64,000 bases of DNA from Neoceratodus forsteri (GCA_016271365.2 CM057456.1:165206501-165270500); one strand, 5' to 3'. Shown: positions 8,688 through 20,259, numbered from the stretch's first letter. Notes: a model not told the origin generated them from the sequence alone. A program made the numbers and translations.

Positions 8688-11600
8688 CTACCGAATTGAT
8701 AGAAGGGTATACAGAGATTCCCATCTTACTTTACATTTGTCCATTCTATTATTGACTCCAGCAATGATGCATTCTGCTTGCAAAGCGAACATGATTTCCT
8801 TATACCATTCCATGTAAACAGGGACATTAGGTTCTAACCAATGCCTCAAAATTACTTTCTTGGCACAACTTGATGATAAGGCCATATGTGCTCTCTTCTG
8901 AATCCCTTGTAGCCCTGTGTAATCACCCAAGATACAAATTTCCGGGTTAAAATTATCTGATAGTGCAAGAAGTGGATCAAGAAGATTTTGAATGCAAAGC
9001 CAAAAAGGAGTGATTTTGTCACATGACCACAACATATGAAGTAAATCCGCAGGGGCTTGTTGACATTTGGGGCATTGGTTAGATGGACCCCTTCCCATTT
9101 GATGAAGTATAACCGGTGTATAAAATAAATTATGATTAATATAAAATTGCATAAGTCTGTACCTGTCCCATTTAATGTACTTATATAAATGTTTCCAAAT
9201 TTTTGACCAGTTTCTGGGAGGGGAAGTCGCTGTTAATACATTATCCCATCAATAGAACCTCTTGCCTTCTACAGAGGCAACATTTGCCAGGAGAAATTTG
9301 TAAGAGAAGGATATTATATGGGAGGAGGAGATAGAACTAATATAAGGGAATAAAACAGACATGAAGGGACTTTCCCATTCCCGACCCAAAATAATGTGTC
9401 AACATGTGGGATATCTGAAAGTAGTTGAAAACATTTGTGGCAGGCTGATTACTGGCAACCCTATGGGGAGCAGTTTTTTGTCCCGGACTAACTGATTCAA
9501 TCTTAATACCCCCATATCAGGCCAAAAAAGATGAGGCCTGATTACCTTACCCGAAATTAGAAGATTTGGGTTTAAAAATAGGGGTTGGGCAGTGTCTTTG
9601 TAGGCATCCACTTTGAGGAAAGTGATTAACTGATGATGTGTATGAAGTGAGAAACTTAATGGTGTTTCCTTTAGGGATTTAGGGAGATTCCTTCTAACAA
9701 TAAAAGGAAGGGCCTTAGGGTCAATGCATTTTTCAAAACTAAGTGCTTGTTCTATTTTGACCCAGGAGGGACAATATTCGGGAGCTGAACAATTCTCTGG
9801 CATTTGCATCCAATATCTAACCCTAGTCAGATGTATAACTAGATAATATATGTAAAAATTAGGGACTTGAAGACCACCGTCAGTTTTTGAACGAGTAAGT
9901 TTATAATAACTTCTTCTAACTTTTTTCTCTTGCCATATAAAATTGTTGATTATTCTTTGTATCTGGGAGAACCATGATAATGGAAGAGCCCCATTGAACA
10001 TTTGTAAGGGATATAATAACTGGGGTAAAGCATTCATTTTTATTATATTCAAACGTCCTCATATAGAAAGAGGTAGTTTTGACCAGCGTCTAAGATCATC
10101 TGTTAAAATTCTAACTAAAGCATCCAAATTAAGTTTTTTCATGATATGGGGAGAGGAATGAAGGTAGAACCCTAAATATTTAAATTTGTTGGAATTCCAT
10201 TGAAGCCCCAACTGTTCAATGTCGGTCCTAACCATGTATTTATTGAGGGGAAAGACCTCTGTTTTCCCAATGTTTAACTTATAATTTGAGATTGCCTCAA
10301 ATCGAGAGATAATATGAAAGACAGCAGATAAAGACTGAATGGGATTAGAAATATGAAGTAGTAAATCATCTGCATAGGCAGAGATTTTATATTCCATATT
10401 ACTTATTGATATACCAGAGACCAACGCTGAATTCTTAATTTTCCTGATGACAGGCTCTAAATATAAGTTGAAAAGGAAGGGAGAAAGGGGACATCCCTGA
10501 CAGGTACCTTGAAATAAGGTGAAAGATCTGGAAAGAATGCCGTTACATTGAATTTGGGCTGATGGGGAAGTATATAAAATGTTAACCCATTGTATACATT
10601 TATTTGGTAGGTGATATTTGGGTGATAACCTAAAAAGATAATCCCAAGAAACCCTATCAAAGGCTTTCTCTGCATCCAGGGGAACAAGTGCTACTGGTGC
10701 AGATGAGTCCCTGGATACAGAGGTGAGATATTCTATTTTCCTAAGGTGATCAGACGAAAGCTTTCCCTTTACAAACCCTGCCTGCTCTATACTTATCAGG
10801 GAATCCCAAACCTGGCCTAACCTAGAAGCGAGAATTTTTGCAAGAATTTTAAGGTCCACATTAATTAGGGAAATTGGTCTGTAATTGGGAATCAAAAGGG
10901 GATCTTTGCTGGGTTTAGGGATAACAGTGATTATAGCTCGAGTTGGTGAGATATCAGATATACCTTTCTCAAAGATATAATGAAAGGTGTCTAAAAGAAT
11001 AGGTGAGATTATCTCTTTAAATTTCTTATAAAAATTTGTAGTAAAGCCATCTGAGCCAGGGGATTTATCTGGGGAAAAGGAATCTATGGCATCCCAAATT
11101 TCCATTAAAGTGATAGGGGCTTTTAAAAAATTAGCCTGGGTATCTGATAAGGTTGGGAGATCAATGTCTTGAATAAAGTTTTCTAGTTGTTGGGATATGG
11201 AAGGAAGTACAGATGCTGAATATAGTTGCCGGTAGTAGTCTTGGAATGCATTCACAATATCTTGGGGGGAGGTTAAGAGATCTCTCGAAGTCGAATAAAT
11301 AGAAGTAATTATTTTATCCATTATTTGGTTACGAAGCCGAAGAGCCATAAGCTTCCCCGCCCATTTTCCATGATCAAAATAGGATATTTTAGAACGAAGC
11401 ATAAGAAATTCGGTCTTCTCTGCTATTAGTTGGTTATATTGTGCTCGAAGAGACTCCACTTTTACCCAATTCTCTATAGGAGCTGAAGGGAAGAGATGTC
11501 TCTCCAGGTCTTGTGTCTGTGTTAGAATAGAAGAGAGGGCAGCTGCTCTCTGCTTCTCACACTTAGTCACTAACCAAATTAGCTCACCTCTTAGTGTACA

Positions 11601-12472
11601 TTTCAGGGAGCCCCACAAAAAATCTTTTTTAGGCATGGATGGGGCATTAATTTCCATATAGTTGGAAATTAATTTTTGAAGGAATTGTATTTGATCTTCA
11701 GATTTCAGAAGTTGATTATTTCACTTTCAAATTCTGTCTCTTTGATTGTTGGGGGATAGATTCAGATGGAGATGCACTGTATGGTAATCTGAAATAACCT
11801 TTGATGAGTAGAAGGTCTGGAAGACCCCAGAAAGATGTTCAACAGTTATAAGAAAATAATCTATCTGGGAAAAAGAATGGTGGAGAAGTGAATGAAATGA
11901 AAATCCTTTATTTTCTGGATATATTATCCTCCAAGGGTCTGTCAGGCTGACAGAGTTCATTAGTTCATGTAAGGCCTTCTGTCCAGGTAATAACTTTTGC
12001 CGAATCTGACCCAATCTGTCCAGGGAGTTGGATATCACTTGGTTCCAATCACCACCTAGTATAATTGGAAGCGTGGTCTGGGGGAGCAAGAAGAGTCATG
12101 AGGTTTGTAAAAAAAAACAGGGTCATCACAATTAGGTCCATAAATGGACCCTAAAACCAATTTAGAATGACCCACAAGGGCCTTTAGTAAAATAAATCTA
12201 CCCTCAGTGTCCGTAATTTGTTGTATAAGCTGAAATGGAACTCTGCAGGCTATCAGAATAGCAACCCCTCTTCTACAGGAGTCAATACCTGAACCGTATA
12301 CTTGCCCCACCCAATTTCTACGTAAATATTGAATATGATTAACCCAAAGGTGTGTTTCCTGCAAAAAGGCCACAACAATTTGCAAACTTTTTAAATGAAG
12401 TAAGACCTTAGCTCTCTTGGCTGGAGTCTGGGCTCCTTTTATATTCCAGGAGCAATATTTAAAATTTGCCAT
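8688..12472 (-). pseudogene. L1-like ORF2 (endonuclease, RT, Cys-rich tail), broken
   Basis: ORF2 nicks target DNA and reverse-transcribes the element RNA. The start ATG at 12472 opens MANFKYCSWNIKGAQ. Apurinic-type endonuclease motifs follow: FLQETHL, SIYGPN, ILGGDWNQV, SQIDYFLI and ISDYHTVHLHL. The last shows Tyr between Ser-Asp and His, so the canonical SDH triad is altered. The RT spans 11657-10059: SPDKSPGSDGFTTNFY, NYRPISLINVDLKI, PLDAEKAFDRVSWDYL, GCPLSPFLFNLYLEPV and the intact catalytic ISAYADDLLLHI. A Cys-rich knuckle CPKCQQAPADLLHMLWSC near 9060 precedes the C-terminus (9152-8688). Frames shift near 12100, 11720, 10055 and 9300. The architecture is L1 clade; RT and knuckle sequences resemble the copy at 62.1-64.0 kb without being identical. 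Confidence 0.92.
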
Positions 12473-13945
12473 GACAAAATTATGGGATATAGTGGAGTAC
12501 AACATAGGACAAAGAAGAAAAATATAACCATTCCTGAATTTAGAAAATTAAAAATATTTGACCCTCTTTTAGTGGCAGACAACCCCATAATTGTTTTCCT
12601 TTCTCCCTCCTCCCCCCATCTCAAAGTACAAACCCTTGTAGCTATTACTTAAAAGACCTTGCTCTGAACCCCACAAATTATAATACAATACTGCATTAAG
12701 AACAGTCCCAAATTAGGACAGTGATTTAGGAGGTTCAAACCCCATTGTGTAAAACATGACTGCTTTTCCTGCAGCAAACAATTCAGCATTCCCCCCTCCC
12801 ACCCCAACCTATTACCTAAATGATACGGTAAACCATTAACAATTACTTATGCTTAAAACAGGTGTCTAACCTAACTATCTACCTATTGTGGATAAAATCA
12901 ACAACATTATCTGGTCCAATTCGTTTTTAAACAAACCATTGGTGATCTAAGGACTTCTGAATCAGACTCAATATTTCTCTAAATTCTAAAAAAATGAAAA
13001 AACTTGTGATGTCCCCTGTGGTATTTCAGAGATGTCAATTTCCATTGCTGACCTTGTAACAGAAGTAAACCACTCGGGAAGAAAAAAAACAATAAAAGTA
13101 GTAAAAAAAAAATAAATAAAATAACCAAAAGGGAACCCCATGTAGTTTAGTCAAGCTTATTATCAACAGCCAGTCTTGTAATAGATTGGAATGCTTTAGC
13201 AACCAGTAACCCTAAATAATAACTCTAATATGAAAGTAGAACATGTGACAGGGCACAGTGTGACCAATTTATATCGATCAAGCCACTAGGTTAAGATTCA
13301 ACCCGCTGAACATTTTGAAAAACCAAAGCATATCTTTTTTCTTTTATTTCCTAGACCACACAGGTGGTTTGTTCAAGCGCAGCAGCAATAGCCTGATTTA
13401 ATACTGAGCGGGGAGCCAAAGAAGCTTGCAGCAGCTGCTCAATTGTGCACATCTTCGTGCGGTCTAAAGCGTTCTCCCCGTCTTTTTTTAAATGATTGAA
13501 GTGACCACAGACAACAATGAAGAAATCTTCTTAGGCTCTTCCACAGCCCAACGAATCAGCAGTTCTCACGGGGATCTTGCAACTAGCCCCAAAAAACAAA
13601 TAACCTTTACAAGGCACTTCAGAGCAGGCAAACCAAAAAAAAAAAAGAACAACTCCCGTAAAGGGAAAGAGAAAAAAGAGAAGAAAATACAGTACCAGAC
13701 TCCCGCTGAGTCAGAACGAAGTCACAATCTAACTTCTGCCTCCGGAGACCAGCAAATTAAAGCATTTCACCAAAACGAGCAGCAGGGGCAATCGAACAGT
13801 GTTCAAACTTTCATCCAATGTATCTTCAGTCTGCTACATCCACTACCAAATGGCATATTGTGTGGAAGTCTCAGCATGAGGTGAAAAGATCTGGGAAGAG
13901 GGCTACTAGTTCTCCCTTATCCTGTTCCGCATTATCAAAAGTTTT
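12473..13945 (-). other. L1 inter-ORF region, unusually long
   Basis: 1.47 kb separates ORF1 from ORF2, where mammalian L1 has only tens of bases. A-rich runs occur at 13082-13125. A 59-codon open stretch lies at 13351-13530 (minus), bounded by stops. It contains the segment KKDGENALDRTKM followed by CTIEQLLQASLAPRS, compositionally like real protein, but I recognise no family. No target-site duplication or terminal repeat marks a separate insertion, so I leave the region as part of the L1. Confidence 0.6.
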
Positions 13946-14735
13946 CTAACTGCCCGAACATAAGACAGATAATCTGGCAGGGTAGAGCATCTGAAATTTT
14001 ATTCCAGTAGCTATTAGTTTAGTGATGGCAGGATGGTACTCAGCCCTTTTTTGACGTGTGGCAACTGGCAGGTCTTGGGAAAACCGAATCAGGACATCTT
14101 CCTATTTAACTTCTTGCAAATCTTTGACTGCTGACAGAACATGTTGACGATCAAGATAACTCAGCAACTTTAGGATGAACGGCCTGGGCTTTGCACCAGC
14201 AGGGGGTCTAGGCCTTAGAGATCTGTGCGCTCTTTCCACTGCATAGGTTGTCAAATGTGGAGGGGAACCCGCAATTTTCATGAGCAGCCTCTGTGCAAAT
14301 GTGACTGGCGACTGACCTTCTACTTCTTCTGGGAGGCCGAAAATCACCAGGTTATTACGCCTATTTTGGCCCTCCAGATCCTCCAATTTTTGCTCCAATT
14401 TTTGTAGCCTGTGCCTGATGGAAGTCATTTCTGGTTCCGTTTGAGCTTTCCAGGATTCGAGTGAAGACGTATGAGCAGAAACATCTGAGAGTGCCTTGTT
14501 GGTTTCTTTAAGCTCTGCCTGCATTTCTTTCATATCAGAGGCAAAGTCTGCAAATGCTGCTTTAAGCGTATCCATTTCAGCTAAGAATCTATCCTCGGAG
14601 AATGGGGTTGCAGTCACAGGAGGTTGTGGACCCTTTCCAGCAGTAGCGGTATGGCGTTTTAGCACGTTACGCTTGCTTGTCTGGTGTATTAGGCGGCGTT
14701 CTGGCTGGGAGAGCCTGCTTCATTTTGGCTTCCAT
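13946..14735 (-). pseudogene. L1-like ORF1 (coiled coil and RRM), broken
   Basis: ORF1 proteins coat L1 RNA as trimers. ATGs lie at 14735 and 14723. The first 22 codons are one base out of frame with the main open frame that starts at 14665. The main frame shows a heptad-rich helical segment (LEDRFLAEMDTLKAAFADF-like, then LEKLEQKLEDLEGQ). The L1 RRM follows: NRRNNLVIFGLPEE, AVERAHRSLRPRP and PFILKLLSYLDRQHVL. A single TAG near 14101 interrupts, after which EDVLIRFSQDLP and the CTD-like tail AEYHPAITKLI continue in the same frame to a TAG at 13946. The order and motifs are diagnostic of L1 ORF1. Confidence 0.9.
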
Positions 14736-14924
14736 TTCTTGTAGTTTACACTACTGAACTGTTCAAGTCAGCATCCGATTCCAGCCCTGACCAGAATAAA
14801 ATCAGAAGAAATTGAAATTGGAGCACGTATTGCTGATTTACCGATTTTAAGAGCAAGATTAGATCGTTGAGGTGGGAGCGCGAGTACAATGCATCCACTC
14901 AGGAAGAAAGCATCACATGATCCC
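14736..14924 (-). promoter_or_regulatory. L1-like 5' UTR
   Basis: These 189 bp lie between the 5' target-site duplication and the ORF1 start. L1 5' UTRs carry an internal promoter, but I see no specific binding motif I would defend. The 5' boundary is defined by the duplication at 14925. Confidence 0.6.
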
Positions 14925-14940
14925 TCCAGGCCAATGTTCT
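14925..14940. repeat. 16-bp target-site duplication, L1 5' side
   Basis: TCCAGGCCAATGTTCT, identical to 7145-7160. Inside the duplication the minus strand encodes NIGL of the L2-like RT, the same codons as at the other junction. Confidence 0.95.
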
Positions 14941-15055
14941 GAAGGGAGAAGAGGAGTAGGTTGTAGTCAATGGTATCAAAGGCCTTGCTTAGGTCCAGAA
15001 ATATTGTGCAAACAAAGTTCCTATCATCCAGGTCATGCTGCCAGTCATTAGTCAC
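14941..15055 (-). pseudogene. L2-like RT motif A fragment
   Basis: The frame encodes NFVCTIFLDLSKAFDTIDYN then LLLFSLQNIGL, the catalytic Asp-bearing motif A of CR1/L2-type reverse transcriptases. It runs into the L1 duplication at 14940. Excising the L1 joins NIGL directly to DQHSLRWF at 7144 without a frame change. Confidence 0.88.
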
Positions 15056-15334
15056 CTTAGCGAGTGCCCGAGATTGTACTGTGTTGGGCTCTAAAGCCTG
15101 ACTTCAAAGGGTTTAGCAAACCTGTGGACTGTAAGTAGTTCCTGAGCTAAGTACGCATAATTTTCTCCAGTAATTTGGACAGTATTGGGAGGAGAGAAAT
15201 TGACCTGTAATTGTTTAAATCACAGGGATCACTGGATTTGAACAGGGGATAACATGGGCTGTTTTCCAAACAGGTGGTAGGACACCCTAGGAAAGAGATA
15301 GGTTGAAGAGATGCGTGATTGGCACAGCTAAGAC

Positions 15335-15965
15335 TTAGTACCCAATCTTTATGAAATACTGGTCTAGGAAGTCAGCTCCAGCACTTTTTTGGGTATCAAG
15401 CTGTAATAGAAGATCTTCGACCTCTTTCAGGAATGCGAGCTGAAGAGTGAAAGAAGAGTTTGGGAACAAGGATTTCATGATCTTGTGCGCCAAGTTGTGA
15501 GTGTAGGGAACAAGCCGGAGAGTTGTCAAAGGCAAGCCCAGCAGTCACAAAGTGGTCGTTGAGAGCATTGAGGATAGCTGGTCTGTCAGAGATAGTGGAA
15601 TTGCCAGAAGTAAGTTTTGTGGGTAGGGAGTTTCCAGAGGTGTGACCTGAAAAGTCCTTAATAGTCTTCCAAAATGTGGATGGGTTCTTAGAAGCAGAGT
15701 CAAGTTCAGAGTGGTAATAGACAGCCTCAGCCTCTTTAATCATCCTGGTGCAGATGTTCCGTACCTTCCTAAACAAACACCAGTCCTTTATAAGCTTAGT
15801 TTTGCACACAGTTTTCCAAAGCATGTCCCTTTTCAACATGGCGGCCTTCAGCTCCGGTGTAAACCACCAGCAGGATTTAGTCCTCACATGGGCTTTTACC
15901 AGTGGTGCGTGCTTATTTAGTGCCTTCGACACTATTTCATAAAAAATGGCATATGCCCTATTCAC
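15335..15965 (-). pseudogene. L2-like LINE linker and N-terminal RT region
   Basis: Two overlapping frames carry typical post-endonuclease sequence. The first has HAPLVKAHVRTKSCWWFTPE followed by LKAAMLKRD and MIKEAEAVYYHSELDSA. The second (15335-15535) has VEDLLLQLDTQKSAGAD, ending FLDQYFIKIGY. The Lys-Ser/Ala-x-Gly-x-Asp block is the start of the RT domain. A frameshift lies around 15.45 kb. The region between 15056 and 15334 is coding-derived but too degraded to read in one frame. Confidence 0.75.
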
Positions 15966-15989
15966 ATTATTTGCAAAGTAAAAAGCCTG

Positions 15990-16625
15990 CTAACGCAGTG
16001 AGTCTCTTAATTCAGCAATGTAGTCAAGAGGAGTGAAATTGCATCTGCATTTCTTGAAAGTAAACTTGGATGCAGGTGGAGGCTTGGAGTTGGATCTTAC
16101 ACAAGCAATAAAGAAGTGATCACTGATATCAGAGAAAAAAGTGGCAGCGTGTGAGAATAAATGGGGTTTACTTACTAAAATGACATCTAGCAAGGTACTG
16201 TTGTTTGTATTCTTTTTATTAGGCCATGTCGCTTCATTGATAAGTTGTGACAACCCGAGTGAATCACAAAGCGATTTAAGTGGTGTAGCCACGTTGGAGA
16301 ACCAATCTAAAGTAAGGTCCCGTAATATGATGGCTTCTGAGGATCCGGGTCCTAGGATATTACTTAGATGCTTTAGAAGCTGCAATCCAGCTGAAGGTGG
16401 CCTATAGCAACCTGCCATGTAAAGTGAGACAGAAGAAGAGCTCTCAACTTTGAGGGACAGACATTCAAATTCATTTGGGACAGAGGTCGAATCTAAGATT
16501 GAGGCTGAAAATTTGTCCTTGACATAAATAGCCACACCACCACCTCTGGTCAGTGGCTTCTCAGATGATAACATTGTCCTCCTCTTTTGCAGATGCAGAT
16601 CCTTGGCTCCTGCACCTGGTGACAT
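15990..16625 (-). pseudogene. L2-like LINE endonuclease domain
   Basis: This is an endonuclease/exonuclease/phosphatase-fold domain. Motifs in order: RGGGVAIYVKDKFSASIL, FECLSLKVESS, MAGCYRPP, then IILRDLTLDWFSN where the family has GDFN. The catalytic Asp/Asn pair is therefore damaged in this copy. TWPNKKNTNNSTLLDVIL and FFSDISDHFFIACVR (the SDH motif intact) follow. The GGGVAIYVK and ISDHFFIACVR style is typical of L2/Rex1-type LINEs of fish and amphibians. The N-terminus, with the catalytic Glu, is missing. Confidence 0.85.
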
Positions 16626-16640
16626 GACTCTTTCTTTTTA

Positions 16641-16947
16641 CTGATGTTGATCATCAGCTTACCCAAACATCAGCTTTAGGCTCCTAAAATGCAAGAGACT
16701 TCTTGAATTTTCAAATGGAAATGCTACATGATTATTTAAATTTCAGAGGCTTCAAGGGCTTTCCACAGAAAGATAGAAAAGCTATATTTTGAGACCTGAC
16801 ATGGATGTGCATATACACAACTTCATGATGCTCATTCTCTTCTTCTGACATTTTGTGGTGTCATTGCCAAGCATCACAGTGTGACATGCAAAAAAGACTT
16901 GGATAGTGATGTTCCAGAAGAACCAAGGACATTAGGGAGTGATTTAA
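16641..16947. other. No gene recognised
   Basis: About 300 bp of unassigned sequence between the truncated L2-like 5' end and a palindromic repeat. I see no open frame of note and no known repeat. Confidence 0.5.
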
Positions 16948-17091
16948 GGAATAATCACTGATCGGGTGTGGGTTGGACCAGGATTTACCCACGGCTGGAG
17001 TGATTCAGTCACGAGGGCACAGCCAGAGTGACCAACCATGCCAGCCATGGGTAAATCTTGGCCTAACCCACTCCCGATCAGTGATTATTCC
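16948..17091. repeat. 144-bp palindromic (foldback) repeat, copy 1
   Basis: Arms 16948-16998 and 17041-17091 (51 bp each) are inverted copies with 5 mismatches and no gaps. The ends read GGAATAATCAC and GTGATTATTCC, with a 42-bp centre. The left arm shares AATAAT, GGGTGTGGGTT and ATTTACCCAC in the same order and spacing with the palindrome at 45307-45449, so both belong to one family. Confidence 0.88.
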
Positions 17092-17929
17092 AATTATATA
17101 ATTTGTAAATATTAGACTAGCACAAAAAAGTGAAAGAAAATCTTTTTTTTATTGTTAATATGCCGATTTTAATAGTATGTCCTTCCCCCTACGCAAAATA
17201 GTTTGTTGATACTAGGCAGAAGCCTTCTCATGCCCCTAAAGACTGCTGGGCAGCAAGGTGAGTTGAATGTCATAAGACAGTGATTTTAAACCGAATATAT
17301 TGCTGTTAACTTTCAGTTGTCTCTCATTTAAAACTGCAAGTTAGATCAGATATTTTATATTGTTTTTACAGACGGCTTTTGATTTTGCAAAACAGGGCAG
17401 TTAGCGGGAGGAAAAAAATGGCGGCTTTGCGAGTTGTATTGGAATGCTTAGAGTTCTGTATGGAATGATTTCACTAACATGAGATCGGCTGGCACTTTAT
17501 GCAGTTGTGATTCAAAAATTACCCCACAGCATAAACTGTTAACCGACCAATCACAAACCTTCTATTTCAGAACCCATTGTATAATCAGTACCGAATGCTG
17601 GCTTAAACAGTTTGGAGGGAGGCTCAAACCTGTTACCAGAATACATAATACAGGGTTATCAAACAGAGCCGCTGACAAGCAAAAATAGTGATCCCATCAA
17701 ATTCTGGCAAGACAAGCAAATCTTTTGGCCTACACTGGCAAAGGTGGATTTGTATTTTCTTGGCTGCACTGCAACATCAGTCACTTCAGAAGGATGTTAC
17801 TGTACACCTGGGGATATTGCTTCATTGTATCACTTAAGGCTATATCCGCCCTTCAACTCAACTTACCAAGGATCACTTTTAACTATTCATTTGATTATTC
17901 ATCTGTCCAAGATGTGACATATACTACTA
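17092..17929. other. No gene recognised
   Basis: Unassigned sequence. Overlapping short open frames at 17479-17917 have no recognisable motif and do not continue into the CR1-like element downstream. An A/T-rich stretch lies near 17140. Confidence 0.5.
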
Positions 17930-19896
17930 TTCCTACTCCTACACCTCCTTGTGGCAAGGGAGGAGAACTTGAAGGAATCGAAGGAGGTGACACGGGCAGT
18001 AAGGGGAGCCAATGAGTCTATGGGGCTCAGGCTGGCACAAGGCATTAAGAGGGGGGAGAAGGACTTCTTCAGGTACATCAGGGACTAAAGGAACTGTAAG
18101 GACCACATAGTAAGAATTAGGAAGGAGGGGGGTTGGGTGGAAGCAGGGGGCGATAAGGCAGAAGCGCTAAATGATTACTTCTGCTCGGTATTTACTAAGG
18201 AGAAAAGAGGGGTGATACCCAAGGGGGGAGAAATGGCAGAAATAGGGGGGAGGGGTTACAGATGTGGAAATCATGGAGGGCAGAGTTCTGGAGGGCTTGA
18301 GGGCACTGAGAGTGGACAAGGCGCCAGGCCCAGATGGCATCCACCCCAGTGTACTGAAGGAGCTGGCAGAGGTCCTTGCAGAACCTTTCACAGGCCTATT
18401 TAATGCCTCACTACACTTAGGGTGTGTACCTCAGGATTGGAGGATGGCTCATGTGGTGCCCCTCCACAAGAGTGGCCCCAAGGATGAACCAGGAAAACTA
18501 CAGACTGGTGAGCCTCACATCCATTGTGGGTAAGCTGATGGAGACTATCATGAAGGAGAGGCTGGTGGTCCTCCTGGAGGCCAAGGGACTACAGGACAGC
18601 AGACAGCATGGCTTCATACATGGCAGATCCTGCCAAACCAACCTGGTGGAGTTCTATGACTGGATAACTAGGCAACTGGATGGGGGCCATGCAGTGGATG
18701 TCCTGTATCTGGACTTCAGTAAGGCATTCAACTTGGTGCCACATGGGAGGCTGGGAAGTAAGTTAGAAGGCACAGGGGCGGGTACAAAGTTGGTGAGATG
18801 GGTAGGGAACTGGCTTCAGGGAAGGCAACAGAGGATGGTGGTGGGTGGGGAGCTCTCATCCCCAAGGGTAGTGACAAGCTGTGTTCTGCAGGGCTTGGTG
18901 TTGGGACCAGTGTTATTTGGGATATTCATTGCAGACATATTATTGGGCATCAAGAGCAAGATCAGTCTGTTTGCTGATGACATCAATATGGGAGCGGTGG
19001 TGGATGACCTAGGGGGGTGGCAGGGGTTGCAGGATGATCTGGCAAAGCTAGAAACCTGGTCAGACATCTGGCAACTGGGGTTTAATGCCAAAAAGTGCAA
19101 GGTGCTGCATTTTGGGATGAAGAACCCAAGGAGGCGTTACCAGCTGGGGGGAGTGCAGCTAGCCAAGACAGAGGAGGAGGAGAAGGATCTGGGGGTGCTC
19201 ATTACAGGGTCAATGAACAACTCGGCACAATGTAGGAAGGCAGTTGCAAAGGCCAACAAAATGCTGGGTTGCATTGCAAGGGGTATATCCTAGAGGATGG
19301 GGGAGGTGTTTCTGCCACTGTATAGATCATTAGTTAGACTGCACCTGGAGTACTGCGTGCAGTACTGGTGCCCATATCTGAAGAGGGACATTAAGTTACT
19401 GGAGGGGGTTCAGCGCAGAGTGACAAAGATGATCAAGGGGCTGAGGGACTTACCATACGAGAGGAGGCTGAGGGAGCTGAACATCTACTCGCTGGAGGAA
19501 AGGAGAGACAGTGGGGACATGATTGAAACCTTTAAGTACGTGAAAGGAATAAATAAGACAGGTACAGAGGGGCTGTTTGAAGTAAGGCAGGGGAGGGACA
19601 ACTGGTGCCATGATATGAGACTGGAGGGAGGGAGGGAGGGAGGAAGGTTCAGGAGGAAGATGAGGAGACATTTTTACAGAGAGGGTGGTAGCTGGTGGAA
19701 TGTGTTACCAGCAGAAGTGGTATCCAGTAGAACCATGGACTGCTTCAAAAGGGGCTGGGACAGGGAAAGGGGGAAGGTCCATGGAGGGGAAGAGTGGGAG
19801 GGAAGGGCAGCTGCAGAATAAAGGGTGCTAGCAGCACATTTGAGCAGACTTGATAGACCTCTAGGCCTTTATCTGCTGGCAAATTTCATATCTTCG
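17930..19896 (+). mobile_element. CR1-like LINE, 5'-truncated
   Basis: A plus-strand CR1 copy of about 2 kb. It begins inside the linker between endonuclease and RT, includes the RT and C-terminal domain, and ends in the characteristic CR1 3' sequence GCAGACTTGATAGACC...CTGCTGGCAAATTTCATATC. 5' truncation is typical of CR1. Related copies lie at 23.64-25.23 kb and 31.64-34.31 kb. Confidence 0.92.
17975..19821 (+). pseudogene. CR1-like ORF2 fragment (RT and C-terminal domain)
   Basis: Linker sequence reads GIKRGEKDFFRYIRD, then KAEALNDYFCSVFTKEKR near 18160-18210. RT follows: LRVDKAPGPDGIHPSVLKEL near 18302-18360, GRSCQTNLVEFYDW, VLYLDFSKAFNLVPHGRL (motif A), GLVLGPVLFGIF and the intact catalytic ISLFADDINMG near 18965. 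The C-terminal part is SAQCRKAVAKANKMLGCIARG, then LYRSLVRLHLEYCVQYWCP, with WNVLPAEVV at 19697-19720. Single in-frame stops occur near 18087 and 19293 and frameshifts near 18250 and 18430. Otherwise coding is well preserved, so this is a fairly young CR1 insertion. Confidence 0.92.
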
Positions 19897-20250
19897 TAAG
19901 TCTTTCTGGACTCCTCCCACTGGCACTTGCACCAGAGTCCAGTTCATCAGTCACAGCAGTAGTAAGTTCAATAATGTAAAAAAATGCAAAATAGAAAACA
20001 GAAAACAAAATTTTAAAAATCCATCCAAAGAAGGAAAATATTGTGAAGGGCAATATAACGGCTTACATTTAATGTCTGTTCATTTTTATTTATCCTCCCC
20101 AGTTGGGCATCAGAGGCACATTTCCATGCCATTAAGTTATGTAGCTTGTTCAGCCCTACCACCGGCCATCTTTCCTGCTCCCATGGATTACCCCTCACGG
20201 TGGGACCAGAGAGGAGGGTGGGCATTCTGACTCCAGCTCACTGAATGCAA
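19897..20250. other. No gene recognised
   Basis: About 350 bp of unassigned sequence between the CR1-like 3' end and the SINE duplication. An A-rich stretch lies at 19977-20015. Confidence 0.5.
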
Positions 20251-20259
20251 TCCAGTAAG
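20251..20259. repeat. SINE target-site duplication, left
   Basis: TCCAGTAAG, repeated at 20460-20468 immediately after the SINE tail. Confidence 0.85.

Larger units (their letters stand above)
7161..14924 (-). mobile_element. Near full-length L1-like LINE (minus)
   Basis: The element spans 7,764 bp, or about 6.57 kb without the DNA transposon nested in its 3' UTR. In transcription order it has a short 5' UTR (14924-14736), ORF1 (14735-13946), an unusually long 1.47-kb inter-ORF region, ORF2 with endonuclease, RT and Cys-rich tail (12472-8688), and a 3' UTR ending in AATAAA plus a short A tail against the duplication. 16-bp duplications flank it exactly. It interrupts an L2-like LINE. ORF2 is broken by several frameshifts and ORF1 by one stop and one frameshift, so this copy is dead. 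A related L1 lies at 62109-64000. Confidence 0.93.
14941..16640 (-). mobile_element. L2-like LINE, 5' part (split copy)
   Basis: This is the continuation of the LINE at 5363-7160. Endonuclease coding lies at 15990-16625, the linker and N-terminal RT at 15335-15965, and RT motif A at 14941-15055. The 5' end appears truncated near 16.64 kb: the N-terminal endonuclease block, with the catalytic Glu of the ETWL type, is absent. Joined to its 3' part, the ancestral copy would be about 3.5 kb. Confidence 0.88.

Noticed and set aside
13492..13884. 130-codon plus-strand open frame with a Lys-rich stretch
   Set aside because: It is antisense to the L1 inter-ORF region, and the Lys-rich part comes from A-runs.
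15711..16407. Plus-strand open frames within the L2-like 5' part
   Set aside because: They are antisense shadows of the endonuclease and linker coding on the minus strand.
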